Origin: JABDMH01 sp965223025
GTDB taxonomy: Bacteria > Bacteroidota > Bacteroidia > Chitinophagales > Saprospiraceae
Length of the DNA: 64,000 nt
Assembly: GCA_965223025.1 (NCBI GenBank)
Contig: CBDCVP010000023.1
Location: 744,001-808,000 of the forward strand
Reading direction: 5' to 3'
Part shown: positions 31,201 through 35,861 of the stretch, one piece after another
Position numbering within the stretch: position 1 is the first letter of the stretch
Layout: every line of letters starts with the position of its first letter
Program-made: the position numbers and the translations under genes
The notes under the pieces: generated by a model
What the model was told of the DNA's origin: nothing
Databases searched by the model: none
Seen by the model: the letters and a program-made list of their open reading frames with translations, nothing else

Positions 31201-32022
31201 ACGAAGGCCAGGGTGGTCGATAGTACATTGAGTGGGGCCTCCGATTCTCTGATGCAAAATTATTCATTCGTTGGGTTATCGCAAGGAAAGTATGCCGTTG
31301 GAGTTGACTTGCCAGACTCCATGTGGCATTCACCATTGAATGCGGGACCTGATACGATCGATTCAGATGTTTACAGGAATGGGCTTTCAGCTGCCACTGT
31401 GGTTGATATAGGTCAGCACGTGGATGTAGATGCTGGATTGTTCAGGTTGAGGACAGAACCGATATCTGAAATTCTTAACTTGATTGCCATCGAGGACGCA
31501 GCATGCTTCGTAGAAGTTGAGTGGACTGTCTTTCACCGAAATAAGGGTGATCAAGTCAGGTTGCAAGAATCAACAAATGGAACGGTCTATCATGATGTAG
31601 TGAGTTACCAACTTGACGACCTGGAAACGGACTCTATCATCAGATACAGCTACCTCGATACGCTATCGATCAACAAGTTGTTCTATCGCGTAATGGTCTA
31701 TGATTCTTTGGGCTGGGAGATTGATAAGAGCACCATTTTCTTAGAATCTGCAGGAAACTGTGCACCACAAAGCAATATCATGATCTACCCTAATCCTGTT
31801 TCGACCATGTTTAGCATAGATTTGGAAGGGCATTCGGAAAGGAAGATGAAACTATATGTACTAGATGTGTTGGGTAGGATGATGATGAAGAAAGATTTGG
31901 AGATCGTTTCAGGTAGGGAGGTACATCAGATCGATATCTACCACCTGCCGGCGGCACCATACATATTGCTTATCGATCTCGGAGGGCAAAAGCTAGAACA
32001 GTTTAAAATAATTAAGCGTTAA
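13201..32022 (+). CDS. Giant repetitive T9SS-exported surface protein (6273 aa)
   Basis: One uninterrupted 18.8-kb frame. In order: signal peptide (about 1-32, ending MIYGQ); a lectin/MAM-like N-terminal domain (about 35-233); an Ig-like domain (about 234-332); five PKD/Ig-like repeats of about 75 residues with a Y-x-W-S core (333-709); 41 tandem HYR-like units of 94-98 residues (710-4714), each with a TPPDTTGC opening, a conserved W-H near residue 34 and a CGN near residue 85; diverse HYR-like domains; an SdrD_B-type domain at about 5119-5236; more HYR-like domains; a second SdrD_B domain at about 5966-6085; a beta domain; and a T9SS type A sorting domain (IYPNPVSTMFSIDL ... FKIIKR). Export by T9SS and a role as a long surface adhesin or fibre are inferred from this architecture. 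It is far longer than usual secreted Bacteroidota proteins and has no frameshift. Confidence 0.93.
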   Translation: MHSKLDSSCNISHYLFLLSMIIFWPSGMIYGQLCSGTLGDPVFFETFGTGTGRAPFPSGGGTTNYTYNGSNGTVQDGEYTLWSSAPNPLNSGWHTSGSDHTGDFNGRMAVFNASFAAGLFYQRNVSNLCPGTVMQFSAWISNILKPDCSFSCICVAAERYPDVTFQVLDPNTSAVLGSINTGSINSTTNMTWNEYGFLFTVPSGISNVILEMVNNSVGGCGNDLAIDDISFRACGPTASITGNDPSCNGAPVTLNTVVGSGLSQPAYQWQIYNSSTMSWQNISGATGSSYVETSPIDGATYRYIVAGGTSALGNPNCRTASDPYSISVVTLSCDVNGDDIICDGQSTTLTANPTPTSGDYSYSWSSGQSSQSINVSPSTTTTYTVTITDNPSGCTTDCSSIVLVFDPSCTINGLNEICSGQSADLTANPSGGTGEYTYDWSSGGTSAVESVSPTATTTYSVTITDITAGCTFICDHTVTVYDPMCSISGDQEICVGQNTLLTSAVTGSTGNLQYSWSTGANTPTIDVSPTSTTTYSLTVTDITLNCSTECDITVQVSDPSCNITGDNIICDGQSTTLTANLSGGSGNQNYAWSNGSVFPSISVSPNVTSNYSVTITDVGLGCNYTCDLEVEVFDPTCTIMGPTDACAGDNITLSSNVMGGSGNYTYQWSHSGGSASTAMYVVSMSETYSLTVTDETADCQTVCTFDVSVDDTPPDLTNCNLDSPVLECAGTSQDQNEMIDWHNANLADLVLCAFDDSDTFNVTSDFNLDNFISSCSGGSMTVTYTVADTCANTATIQSTITFEDTTPPDTTGCNLGARNITIDCMGKKAGVTQAAQNWHDANLALLSNCASDVCGNVNIAADYNVGNIIHTCGNAGLITVQYVLTDDCNHSIQFALTMTIIDTVPPNLTNCQVDTLSKTYDCTGFSDRNQQITNWHNNNLTVIESCAADDCSTPSVTSDFDLVNFVNGCGGSGSLEVTYYVSDACANMVEVALEINFIDTDPPDTTGCDLGDLNDQIECLGLAGNQQAITDWHNGNLTAILGCARDECDTFAITHDFDLNNFVDACGGNAGSIIVNYTLTDNCGNAVSFAATFDITDTTPPDTTGCNLGALNQQVECMDIEFNQQSIIDWHAANLAAILGCASDACDTFAITHDYALANFVDACGGNAGSIVVNYTLTDSCGNAVSFAARFTIVDTTPPDVSGCVPGSLDVQTECGGAGADSIAIAQWHIDNQVAILACAVDACDTFTLTSNYDPNNFVITCGSGGSITVIYTLTDSCGNASTFNATYSTSDITPPDTTGCNLGDLNEQIECLGLAGNQQAISDWHDANLTTILGCATDECDTFAITHDFDLNNFVDACGGNAGSIVVNYTLTDSCDNAVSFAARFTIVDTTPPDTTGCNLGDLNEQIECLGLAGNQQAITDWHDANLTTILGCAIDECDTFAITHDFDINNFVDACGGNAGSIVVNYTLTDSCDNAVSFAATFTIVDTTPPDTTGCNLGDLNEQIECLGLTGNQQAITDWHDANLTAILTCAQDECDTFAITHDFDLNNFVDVCGGNAGSIVVNYTLTDSCGNAVSFAARFTIVDTTPPDVSGCVPGSLDVQTECGGAGADSIAIAQWHIDNQVAILACAVDACDTFTLTSNYDPNNFVITCGSGGSITVIYTLTDSCGNVSTFNATYSTSDITPPDTTACNLGDLNEQIECLGLAGNQQAITDWHNANLTAILGCASDACDTFAITHDFDLNNFVDACGGNAGSIVVNYTLTDNCDNAVSFAATFTIVDTTPPDTTGCNLGDLNEQIECLGLAGNQQAISDWHDANLTTILGCATDECDTFAITHDFDLNNFVDACGGNAGSIVVNYTLTDSCDNAVSFAATFTIVDTTPPDTTGCNLGELNEQIECLGLTGNQQAITDWHDANLTTILGCAIDECDTFAITHDFDINNFVDACGGNAGSIVVNYTLTDSCDNAVSFAATFTIVDTTPPDTTGCNLGDLNEQIECLGLTGNQQAITDWHDANLTAILTCAQDECDTFSITHDFDLNNFVDACGGNAGSIVVNYTLTDSCGNAVSFAARFTIVDTTPPDVSGCVPGSLDVQTECGGAGADSIAIAQWHIDNQVAILACAVDACDTFTLTSDYDPNNFVITCGSGGSITVVYTLTDSCGNVSTFNATYTTSDITPPDTTGCNLGDLNEQIECLGLAGNQQAITDWHDANLTAILGCASDACDTFAITHDFDLNNFVDACGGNAGSIVVYYTLTDNCTNAVSFDATFDIVDTTPPDTTGCNLGDLNEQIECLGQTGNEQAIADWHAANVSSILGCASDGCDTFLITDDYDLTNFMDACGGNAGSITVNYTLTDSCGNAVSFPATFDIVDTTPPDTTGCNLGDLNEQIECLGQTGNEQAITDWHAANLASILGCASDGCDTFAITDNYDLDNFMDACGGNAGSITVNYTLTDSCGNAVSFPATFDIVDTTPPDTTGCNLGDLNEQIECLGLTGNEQAIADWHVANVSSILACASDGCDTFLISDDYDLTNFTDACGGNAGSITVNYTLTDSCGNAVSFPATFDIVDTTPPDTTGCNLGDLNIQTECGGATADSLAIVQWHADNQAALLSCATDACDTFMLTSDYDPTNFTASCGNGGSIDVEYTLTDSCGNAVAFTATYSTADVTPPDTTGCNLGDLNDQIECLGLTGNQQAISDWHDANLASILACASDACDTFAITDNYDLDNFMDACGGNAGSITITYTLTDNCSNAVSFDATFDIVDTTPPDTTGCNLGDLNEQIECLGQTGNEQAIADWHAANVSSILGCASDGCDTFLITDDYDLTNFMSTCGGNAGSITVNYTLTDSCGNAVSFPATFDIVDTTPPDTTGCNLGDLNEQIECLGLTGNEQAIADWHAANVSSILGCASDGCDTFMITDNYDLDNFMDACGGNAGSITVNYTLTDSCGNAVSFPATFDIVDTTPPDTTGCNLGDLNEQIECLGLTGNEQAIADWHVANVSSILACASDGCDTFLISDDYDLTNFTDACGGNAGSITVNYTLTDSCGNAVSFPATFDIVDTTPPDTTGCNLGDLNIQTECGGATADSLAIVQWHADNQAALLSCATDACDTFMLTSDYDPTNFTASCGNGGSIDVEYTLTDSCGNAVAFTVTYSTADVTPPDTTGCNLGDLNDQIECLGLMGNQQAISDWHDANLASILACASDACDTFAITGNYDLDNFMDACGGNAGSITITYTLTDNCSNAVSFDATFDIVDTTPPDTTGCNLGDLNEQIECLGQTGNEQAMADWHAANVSSILGCASDGCDTFMITDDYDLTNFMDACGGNAGSITVNYTLTDSCGNAVSFPATFDIVDTTPPDTTGCNLGDLNEQIECLGQTGNEQAIADWHAANLASILGCASDGCDTFAITDNYDLDNFMDACGGNAGSITVNYTLTDSCGNAVSFPATFDIVDTTPPDTTGCNLGDLNEQIECLGLTGNEQAIADWHVANVSSILACASDGCDTFLISDDYDLTNFMDACGGNAGSITVNYTLTDSCGNAVSFPATFDIVDTTPPDTTGCNLGDLNIQTECGGATADSLAIVQWHADNQAALLSCATDACDTFMLTGDYDPTNFTASCGNGGSIDVEYTLTDSCGNAVAFTVTFSTADVTPPDTTGCNLGDLNDQIECLGLTGNQQAISDWHDANLASILACASDACDTFAITSNYDLDSFVSTCGGNAGSITVSYTLTDNCTNAVSFDATFDIVDTTPPDTTGCNLGDLNEQIECLGQTGNEQAIADWHAANVSSILGCAIDGCDTFLITDDYDLTNFMDACGGNAGSITVNYTLTDSCGNAVSFPATFDIVDTTPPDTTGCNLGDLNEQIECLGQTGNEQAITDWHAANLASILGCASDGCDTFAITDNYDLDNFMDACGGNAGSITVNYTLTDSCGNAVSFPATFDIVDTTPPDTTGCNLGDLNEQIECLGLTGNEQAIADWHVANVSSILACASDGCDTFLISDDYDLTNFMDACGGNAGSITVNYTLTDSCGNAVSFPATFDIVDTTPPDTTGCNLGDLNIQTECGGATADSLAIVQWHADNQAALLSCATDACDTFMVTSDYDPTNFTASCGNGGSIDVEYTLTDSCGNAVAFTVTFSTADVTPPDTTGCNLGDLNDQIECLGLTGNQQAISDWHDANLASILACASDACDTFAITDNYDLDNFMDACGGNAGSITITYTLTDNCSNAVSFDATFDIVDTTPPDTTGCNLGDLNEQIECLGQTGNEQAIADWHAANVSSILGCASDGCDTFLITDDYDLTNFNSTCGGNAGSITVNYTLTDSCGNAVSFDATFDIVDTTPPDTTGCNLGDLNEQIECLGQPGNEQAIADWHAANLSTILGCASDGCDTFLITDDYDLTNFVDACGGNAGSITVNYTLTDSCGNAVSFPATFDIVDTTPPDTTGCNLGDLNEQIECLGLTGNEQAISDWHVANVASILACASDGCDTFMITDDYDLTNFMDACGGNAGSITVNYTLTDSCGNAVSFPATFDIVDTTPPDTTGCNLGDLNIQTQCFGAEANEAFIEVWHLSNLATIESCVVEQCDSFTIASDYDLSNFVADCGDNTGSLTAIYTVSDQCGNSVDIRSTITIIDTIPPDTSQCDLTAMDMAMECEGVSANEQAVISWHEANMSSLYSCVTEQCDTFVVSSDFSLNNFITDCGNAGYLPVNYQIADNCGNSIGLSATFTISDTTAPILLICPSPELMDPFDELDIPTYSDCSGLTVTYLDDTIYSYLECPLGTVERTFYATDECGNVDSSCVLQRCIVCEDSIMFPPDLVLDCGEELPDPDEFAKQYPDYVIRAFTEEIDTDCGHRFIRKWKVVDYCVDEYVQKITMVDETPPVLTTPADTTIECGDLPSIWHEVEDNCSDVTVDFEEEISGEACSCTYDIIRRWTATDGCGNQTINEQVITVIDTTAPTIQIINPNMAHIKNGSYIDMYGCGTPGINMMDFEINDCCTTTDTAYDELISLNLCSDGDYAKIWKCAIESVDYCGNKSTFAFYVRQIDTIAPQIFNVPNDTTIACGGLLPDPAANVVAEDNCDIDVRPSFEERIDVVTGDSSQMVVTRIWIASDPCGNEARAIQHIYTCNPDYTSKYASISGLIWEDTSENGIRDSVEMGIGDVLVKLYRIDLDDTTEVDQQSSSLIEEVGHYVFDSLPSGNYQVQITIPEDARLTAMNDGPTDVDNDFDSLGITAVIPVAAGARHEFIDAGLIFMVPTNELQIICLPDTIVPCGINYLARPSIQTTCDSVLDLYYVDIVDEGQCGQTTVTRTWIVIGCDGLQDSCVQMIRLEDHSAPVIGCRDTLYLTCATDTIPTPDVMDDCGSDIEWNHQDSVLDDNCGSTQIRRTWTAMDCAGNQARCVQTIMYLDTIAPTMICLSDTVLHCMPALGTLTPRVDDNCDPSPMVEASDVIEQGPCGVGQITRTWTAYDCAGNSSTCTQIITIIDTIAPEILCEAIELGCITALRAVPAPQIIDDCDTAWITGFVDSMDVDQCGSGTIYRTWAGTDCAGNVEHCEQIITIQQDLAPQVIEGSYPLEIDLPFGSNIDPDVLGVPEYKNVDGCSNNYLLQYRDDSTGYDANCEIGRIRRTFYVQDSCGNVDSSAFQFITILTSLTDFDQSNLPQDSTIFCGDSLPDYTYLDTIYRDYIIEQDTTFLEDSCGGRYEILYVFTQECDQYRHTQHLQVLDTVAPQMQLQGDTLWALGDSIEFVAPIITDHCSHHLLSWSDSIIQGGEGCEQIVRRTWRAEDQCGNATERVQIYHFIDSGAPIIEITTLGYNGFEQGDTVHIYGCEDLTLQDHMMITDDCTYESGYSIDEIASDCGDSGMAKLWRVLITATDQSRNEASLMFYVAQHDTVPPTLVGIPRDTVIECGDMLPPPATVSALDSCDQALSVDFEQLQIFDKRDSSSYAVIRRWRAADRCGNEALQEQIISVCSFDRVQVLNSIGGTVWLDENKDGLQGNSEEELDSVRVYLYKYEGTKARVVDSTLSGASDSLMQNYSFVGLSQGKYAVGVDLPDSMWHSPLNAGPDTIDSDVYRNGLSAATVVDIGQHVDVDAGLFRLRTEPISEILNLIAIEDAACFVEVEWTVFHRNKGDQVRLQESTNGTVYHDVVSYQLDDLETDSIIRYSYLDTLSINKLFYRVMVYDSLGWEIDKSTIFLESAGNCAPQSNIMIYPNPVSTMFSIDLEGHSERKMKLYVLDVLGRMMMKKDLEIVSGREVHQIDIYHLPAAPYILLIDLGGQKLEQFKIIKR
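14197..15327 (+). repeat. Five tandem PKD/Ig-like repeats (about 75 codons each)
   Basis: Inside the giant gene. Each unit starts with a C-x-I/V-x-G pattern, carries an IC-x-GQ or similar segment, a Y-x-W-S core, a TTTYS-V-TITD strand and ends with a C-x(3,4)-C pair before DPSC. They diverge from each other much more than the following 98-residue units, so they are an older duplication series. Confidence 0.8.
15328..27342 (+). repeat. 41 tandem 294-bp (98-codon) units
   Basis: Unit boundaries were taken at the D-x-T-PPD motif. The units are 294 bp, except unit 1 (282 bp) and units 3, 6, 10, 15, 20, 25, 30, 35 and 41 (291 bp). The sum is 12015 bp, exactly the span from 15328 to 27342. Units 1-3 and 40-41 are divergent; units 4-39 are closely related at DNA level. 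A typical unit has six cysteines (near positions 10, 21, 45, 50, 68 and 85). No unit carries a stop or frameshift. Confidence 0.95.
17956..26757 (+). repeat. Six copies of a 1467-bp higher-order repeat
   Basis: Each copy is a 291-bp variant unit (QTECGG...QWH.DNQ type) followed by four 294-bp units. Copies start at 17956, 19423, 20890, 22357, 23824 and 25291. Six times 1467 is 8802 bp, which ends exactly where divergent unit 40 begins (26758). A shortened version (variant plus three units, 1173 bp) precedes it at 16783. Confidence 0.93.
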
Positions 32023-32111
32023 AAGCGATTTATTCCGGAGTACAAGTCAAACCTGACTCCGCGGGAAAACATGCTGAGTAGGGCTCACCCTATGTGAGCA
32101 ATGAAGAAGCG

Positions 32112-32145
32112 AAAGCCTTAGGTAGTTACTGCTATCTAAGGCTTT
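32112..32145 (+). terminator. Hairpin downstream of the giant gene
   Basis: Arms AAAGCCTTAGGTAG and CTATCTAAGGCTTT pair over 14 bp with one G-U wobble around a 6-base loop. No T-run follows, so it is a transcript-end hairpin of uncertain termination strength, about 90 bp after the stop. Confidence 0.55.
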
Positions 32146-32376
32146 CAAGGATAAAGAGTAGTGGAATGAAGCTGTGATCACTGATATCAGATATTTTGGA
32201 AGTGTTGCACTAATGAGCCAATTTCGTAAAATGTCTATTCAAAATGGTTTCAATTGGCGATATTTTCATTTTTCTCAATTAGCTGATACTCAGGCATCAC
32301 AATCTCGTAGAATAGAAATCTCCACCAATAACAGCTCATTTTTTAAGCATGGTCCTTTTCTGAAACGGCTCCCGTG

Positions 32377-32384
32377 TATATTTG
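32377..32384 (+). promoter_or_regulatory. Bacteroidota -7 promoter element (TATATTTG)
   Basis: A perfect TAnnTTTG, 19 bp before the ATG at 32404. It overlaps the GTG at 32374 that would otherwise extend the aspartate kinase frame, which argues for the ATG as the true start. Confidence 0.6.
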
Positions 32385-32403
32385 CACCGACAACGAAGAC
32401 CAG

Positions 32404-33666
32404 ATGCAAGTACATAAATTTGGAGGAGCTTCCGTGAAGGATGCTCCTGCTGTGGTCAATTTGGGCAAGATTGTTACACGGCAGTTACCTACCACTCACT
32501 TGGTGGTGGTTTTGTCCGCCATGGGTAAAAACACCAATTCGTTGGAGGAAGTGGTGACACTCTACATGCATCGCGATGATTCAGCCGCAGATCGTTTGGA
32601 GACACTGAAATGTCAGCACTTGGATATGGCAAATTCGTTAGGTCTGGACAGGCCTGACCTGGTAGATAAGATCAGTGATGTCTTTGTCGAGGCAGAGTGG
32701 TTATTGGAAGAAGAGCCTCAGGATGAATACGACTATGTATATGATCAGATCGTCGGGATTGGAGAGTTGGTCTCCTCCCTTGTAATTCATTCCTACTTAG
32801 AGCACCTTGGTCTCAAATCGGTTTGGATAGACGCAAGAGATCTGATTAAAACAGATGACCATTTTAGAGAAGGAAATGTCGATTGGGAGAGTTCTCAAAA
32901 GTTGATTACCTCGACACTACGTCCCCATTTGGAAGAAGGCCTCGTGGTAACACAGGGGTTTATTGCCGGCAACAACGAAAACAATACAATCACCTTGGGC
33001 CGGGAAGGTTCTGATTTTACAGGAGCCATCATGGCACACTGCTTAGATGCGGCTTCTCTCACCGTGTGGAAAGACGTACCTGGCGTGATGACAAGCGATC
33101 CCGCACTCTTCCCTGACGCACAATTGTTAGATCGACTTTCGTACCAGGAAGCCTTGGAGATGACCTATTATGGGGCCAAGGTGATTCATCCGAAGACCAT
33201 TAAGCCTCTACGTGAGAAGAACATTCCACTATATGTCCGTTCTTTCTTGGATCATCAAGCGGTAGGTACCTGCGTGGATGGAGTAGAAGGGCTTAAATAT
33301 CCTTCGATCAAAGTATTGCTGATGAATCAGGTCATGATTAAAGTGGCCACCAAGGACTATACATTCGTGGTCGAGGATCACCTAAGTCAGATATTCCAAA
33401 CGCTGGTAAATTTTGGTATAAAACTGAGCTTGTTCAAGAATTTGGCGGTCACATGCACGATTGTGGTGACAGGTGACGATGACCGATTGCCGGCTTGGCA
33501 GCAGGAGCTATCTGAAGATTTCGAAATATTGGAAACAGTCAAAGTTGAGTTGATGACGTTACGACATTTTAATCCTTCTGATCTTATACAGATGCGCTCT
33601 GCTCACAAAGTACTATTGGAGGAGTACAACCAGACAACTGCCCAATGGGTTATTGCTCCAGAATAG
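32404..33666 (+). CDS. Aspartate kinase (monofunctional)
   Basis: A 420-residue enzyme that phosphorylates aspartate in the first step of lysine, threonine and methionine synthesis. The N-terminal VHKFGGASVKD is the kinase signature. ITLGREGSDFTGAIMA and EMTYYGAKVIHPKTIKPLREKNIPLYVRSF are the conserved substrate- and ATP-site blocks. The last about 130 residues resemble paired ACT domains, which in this family mediate feedback control by amino acids. The frame extends to a GTG at 32374, but ATG 32404 fits both the family N-terminus and the promoter. No fused homoserine dehydrogenase follows. Confidence 0.93.
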   Translation: MQVHKFGGASVKDAPAVVNLGKIVTRQLPTTHLVVVLSAMGKNTNSLEEVVTLYMHRDDSAADRLETLKCQHLDMANSLGLDRPDLVDKISDVFVEAEWLLEEEPQDEYDYVYDQIVGIGELVSSLVIHSYLEHLGLKSVWIDARDLIKTDDHFREGNVDWESSQKLITSTLRPHLEEGLVVTQGFIAGNNENNTITLGREGSDFTGAIMAHCLDAASLTVWKDVPGVMTSDPALFPDAQLLDRLSYQEALEMTYYGAKVIHPKTIKPLREKNIPLYVRSFLDHQAVGTCVDGVEGLKYPSIKVLLMNQVMIKVATKDYTFVVEDHLSQIFQTLVNFGIKLSLFKNLAVTCTIVVTGDDDRLPAWQQELSEDFEILETVKVELMTLRHFNPSDLIQMRSAHKVLLEEYNQTTAQWVIAPE

Positions 33667-34126
33667 AAGATGGCGGACCAGGAATTTTTGGTACGTAGGT
33701 ATACGTCTCATTCTCATAGTCCATTTGACAACAAAAATGTTGTCTACCGTTGGTGACCAAGAGGTAAGGCACCTGTAGTGTCAGATTGTATCGTGCGATT
33801 TGGTCAAATGCTGCTTGGGTGAGATCGTAGCTGGCGGATTTACATTCTACCAATAAGAATGGCTGCATATTACTCTGGTAAACCAGCATGTCAAATCTGC
33901 GGTTCATGCCATTCACCAGCAATTTCTTCTCCACTTGCATCAGTCTTGGAGAATATCCCATATCCTCAATGAAGTGGACAATCAGCAATTGTCTGACGAG
34001 CTCTTCAGGGCTGGATCTGACCCATTTTCTGCGAATTTGATCCCAGAGATGACTTTGCCCATTTTGATGCTCATGTCTAAGCTTTGCGGTGTGTGCCAGT
34101 AGATTGAGTTCAATCATGTCTTGCAT
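33650..34126 (-). CDS. Orphan HsdR N-terminal-like (PD-(D/E)XK) protein
   Basis: The frame is open to 34222, but the family N-terminus (MIELNL...) fits ATG 34117 or 34126, giving about 156-159 residues. The domain is the type I restriction R-subunit N-terminal fold. It has SPEELVRQLLIVHFIEDMGY, then RFDMLVY and FLLVECKSA, the D...ExK nuclease motif, and QIARYNLTLQVPYLLVTNG. Stand-alone copies without hsdM or hsdS are widespread in Bacteroidota and of unknown role. No restriction-modification genes lie nearby. Its end overlaps the aspartate kinase end by 17 bp, convergently. Confidence 0.8.
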   Translation of the reverse strand: MQDMIELNLLAHTAKLRHEHQNGQSHLWDQIRRKWVRSSPEELVRQLLIVHFIEDMGYSPRLMQVEKKLLVNGMNRRFDMLVYQSNMQPFLLVECKSASYDLTQAAFDQIARYNLTLQVPYLLVTNGRQHFCCQMDYENETYTYVPKIPGPPSSILEQ

Positions 34127-34199
34127 GATAGTGAAACAATAGTTAGATTTGCGGCCGTTAAAATTAACAGTTTTCCGGACGGATTTAATCCAAAAAAAA

Positions 34200-35129
34200 A
34201 TGACTATGGATATATCAATCAATAACTTAACTAAAAGTTATGGATTTCAGAAGGCTGTAGATTCCATCTCATTTCAGGTCAAGACGGGTGAGATCCTGGG
34301 TTTTCTAGGACCTAATGGTGCAGGTAAGACGACTACCATGAAGATGATCACGGGATTTCTCGATATTGAAGAGGGCGACATCATCATCAATGGAAAGTCG
34401 ATCAAGAGTCAAGATATGAAGGACAAGATCGGTTATCTGCCGGAGCACAATCCATTGTACCACGATATGCCGGTCGTTGATTACCTGGATTTCTGTGCTG
34501 CACTGCAAAAGGTCCCCAACGATCTGGTGACTGATCGCATCAAGAAAATGGTCAAATTGTGTGGTCTGGACGTGGAGAAGCACAAGAAGATTGGAGAGCT
34601 TTCTAAGGGTTACAGGCAGCGAGTCGGTCTAGCTCAAGCCATGATACATGATCCCGAAATCCTGATCTTGGATGAGCCTACCACGGGATTAGATCCTAAC
34701 CAGATTGTGGAGATTAGAGACCTGATCCGACAGATGGGAAAGGAAAAAACAGTGATTCTCAGTACACACATCTTACCTGAGGTTGAGGCTACCTGCGATC
34801 GCATTTTGATCATCAACAACGGTAAGATTGTGGCTGACGGTACTGCGGACACCCTGCGAAAACAGGCGCAGGGTCAACAGGTTTTACACATTAAAATCGA
34901 GGCTCCCTCCCAGGAAGCTGTGTATGAACGCCTGATAGCCTTGTCATCCGTAGCAGCGGTCGACCTGCTCGATCAGGGAGCAGGTCGATATGAGGTGCAG
35001 AGTAGGCCCGATCTCTCTAGCAATCAGTCCGTATTTCAGATGTGTGTGGAAAATGGATGGACACTGACTGAAATGATTCCTTTTGAAACTAAATTGGAGG
35101 ATATTTTCAGGGAATTAACCATGAATTAA
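34200..35129 (+). CDS. gldA: Gliding motility ABC transporter ATP-binding subunit GldA
   Basis: A 309-residue ATPase of the ABC-2 type. The Walker A is GPNGAGKTTTMK, the signature is LSKGYRQRVGLAQA, Walker B is LILDEPTTGLDP, and the H-loop is STHILPE. It is followed by gldF and gldG, so it is the ATPase of the GldAFG complex, which in Flavobacterium is required for gliding. Upstream codons to 34149 are open, but the family starts near ATG 34200 (or 34206), just after a run of A. Its start is divergent from the HsdR-like gene. Confidence 0.9.
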   Translation: MTMDISINNLTKSYGFQKAVDSISFQVKTGEILGFLGPNGAGKTTTMKMITGFLDIEEGDIIINGKSIKSQDMKDKIGYLPEHNPLYHDMPVVDYLDFCAALQKVPNDLVTDRIKKMVKLCGLDVEKHKKIGELSKGYRQRVGLAQAMIHDPEILILDEPTTGLDPNQIVEIRDLIRQMGKEKTVILSTHILPEVEATCDRILIINNGKIVADGTADTLRKQAQGQQVLHIKIEAPSQEAVYERLIALSSVAAVDLLDQGAGRYEVQSRPDLSSNQSVFQMCVENGWTLTEMIPFETKLEDIFRELTMN

Positions 35130-35142
35130 ATAAATCGACACT

Positions 35143-35859
35143 ATGAACTCAATTTGGATAGTCGCAAAACGCGAGCTTAATTCGTTTTTCGATTCGCTGG
35201 TAGCCTACATCATGTTGATTGCATTTCTCGGTTTCAGTGGCTTCTTTACTTGGTTATTTGGCGGTGATATTTTTTATGTCAAAGAGGCAAGCCTGCAAGT
35301 GTTTTTCGGTGTTGCCTTCTGGACATTATTTTTCTTTATTCCTGCTATTACTATGAGGCAGATTGCAGAAGAAAGAAAGACAGGAACCATCGAAATGCTA
35401 CTGACAAAATCTGTGAATCCGCGCCAACTGGTTGTGGGCAAGTGGCTCGCTTGTTTTTTATTGGTGGTTATTGCCCTGGCATTTACCATACCATACTATA
35501 TAACTGTGGCAAATATCGGAGACATCGATCATGGCGCTACCATTAGTGGATATTTGGGATTATTATTGATGAGTGCGGTCTATATTTCTATTGGAATTTT
35601 CGCCAGTAGCCTTACTAATAATCAGATTGTAGCTTTTCTACTTGCACTCTTAATAGGTATTTTCTTTCATTTCCTATTTGGGATTTTAGCCGGTAGTACT
35701 TCTGGCTGGCTCAGTGAGGTATTTGATACGTTGAGCCTCACAAATCATTTTGAATCAATCAGTCGGGGAGTCCTTGATTCGAAAGATTTGATATACTTTA
35801 TCTCTATAACCTTACTGGGTATTCTCTTGTCGGAATATATGGTGGCAAAAAAGAAATAG
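35143..35859 (+). CDS. gldF: Gliding motility ABC permease GldF
   Basis: A 238-residue ABC-2 type permease with six hydrophobic helices. It begins MNSIWIVAKRELNSFFDSLVAYI, and ITMRQIAEERKTGTIEMLLTKSVNPRQLVVGKWLA is the conserved coupling segment. It lies 13 bp after gldA and 2 bp before gldG. Together they form the transporter whose substrate is not known. Confidence 0.9.
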   Translation: MNSIWIVAKRELNSFFDSLVAYIMLIAFLGFSGFFTWLFGGDIFYVKEASLQVFFGVAFWTLFFFIPAITMRQIAEERKTGTIEMLLTKSVNPRQLVVGKWLACFLLVVIALAFTIPYYITVANIGDIDHGATISGYLGLLLMSAVYISIGIFASSLTNNQIVAFLLALLIGIFFHFLFGILAGSTSGWLSEVFDTLSLTNHFESISRGVLDSKDLIYFISITLLGILLSEYMVAKKK

Positions 35860-35861
35860 AT

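Larger units (their letters stand above)
32023..32403. other. Intergenic region between the giant gene and aspartate kinase
   Basis: These 381 bp hold a terminator-like hairpin (32112-32145) and a TATATTTG promoter element (32377-32384) for the next gene. An 87-codon open frame here is not supported by codon pattern or homology. Confidence 0.5.

Noticed and set aside
32174..32437. 87-codon frame before the aspartate kinase
   Set aside because: It overlaps the promoter and the start of aspartate kinase and has no recognisable domain.
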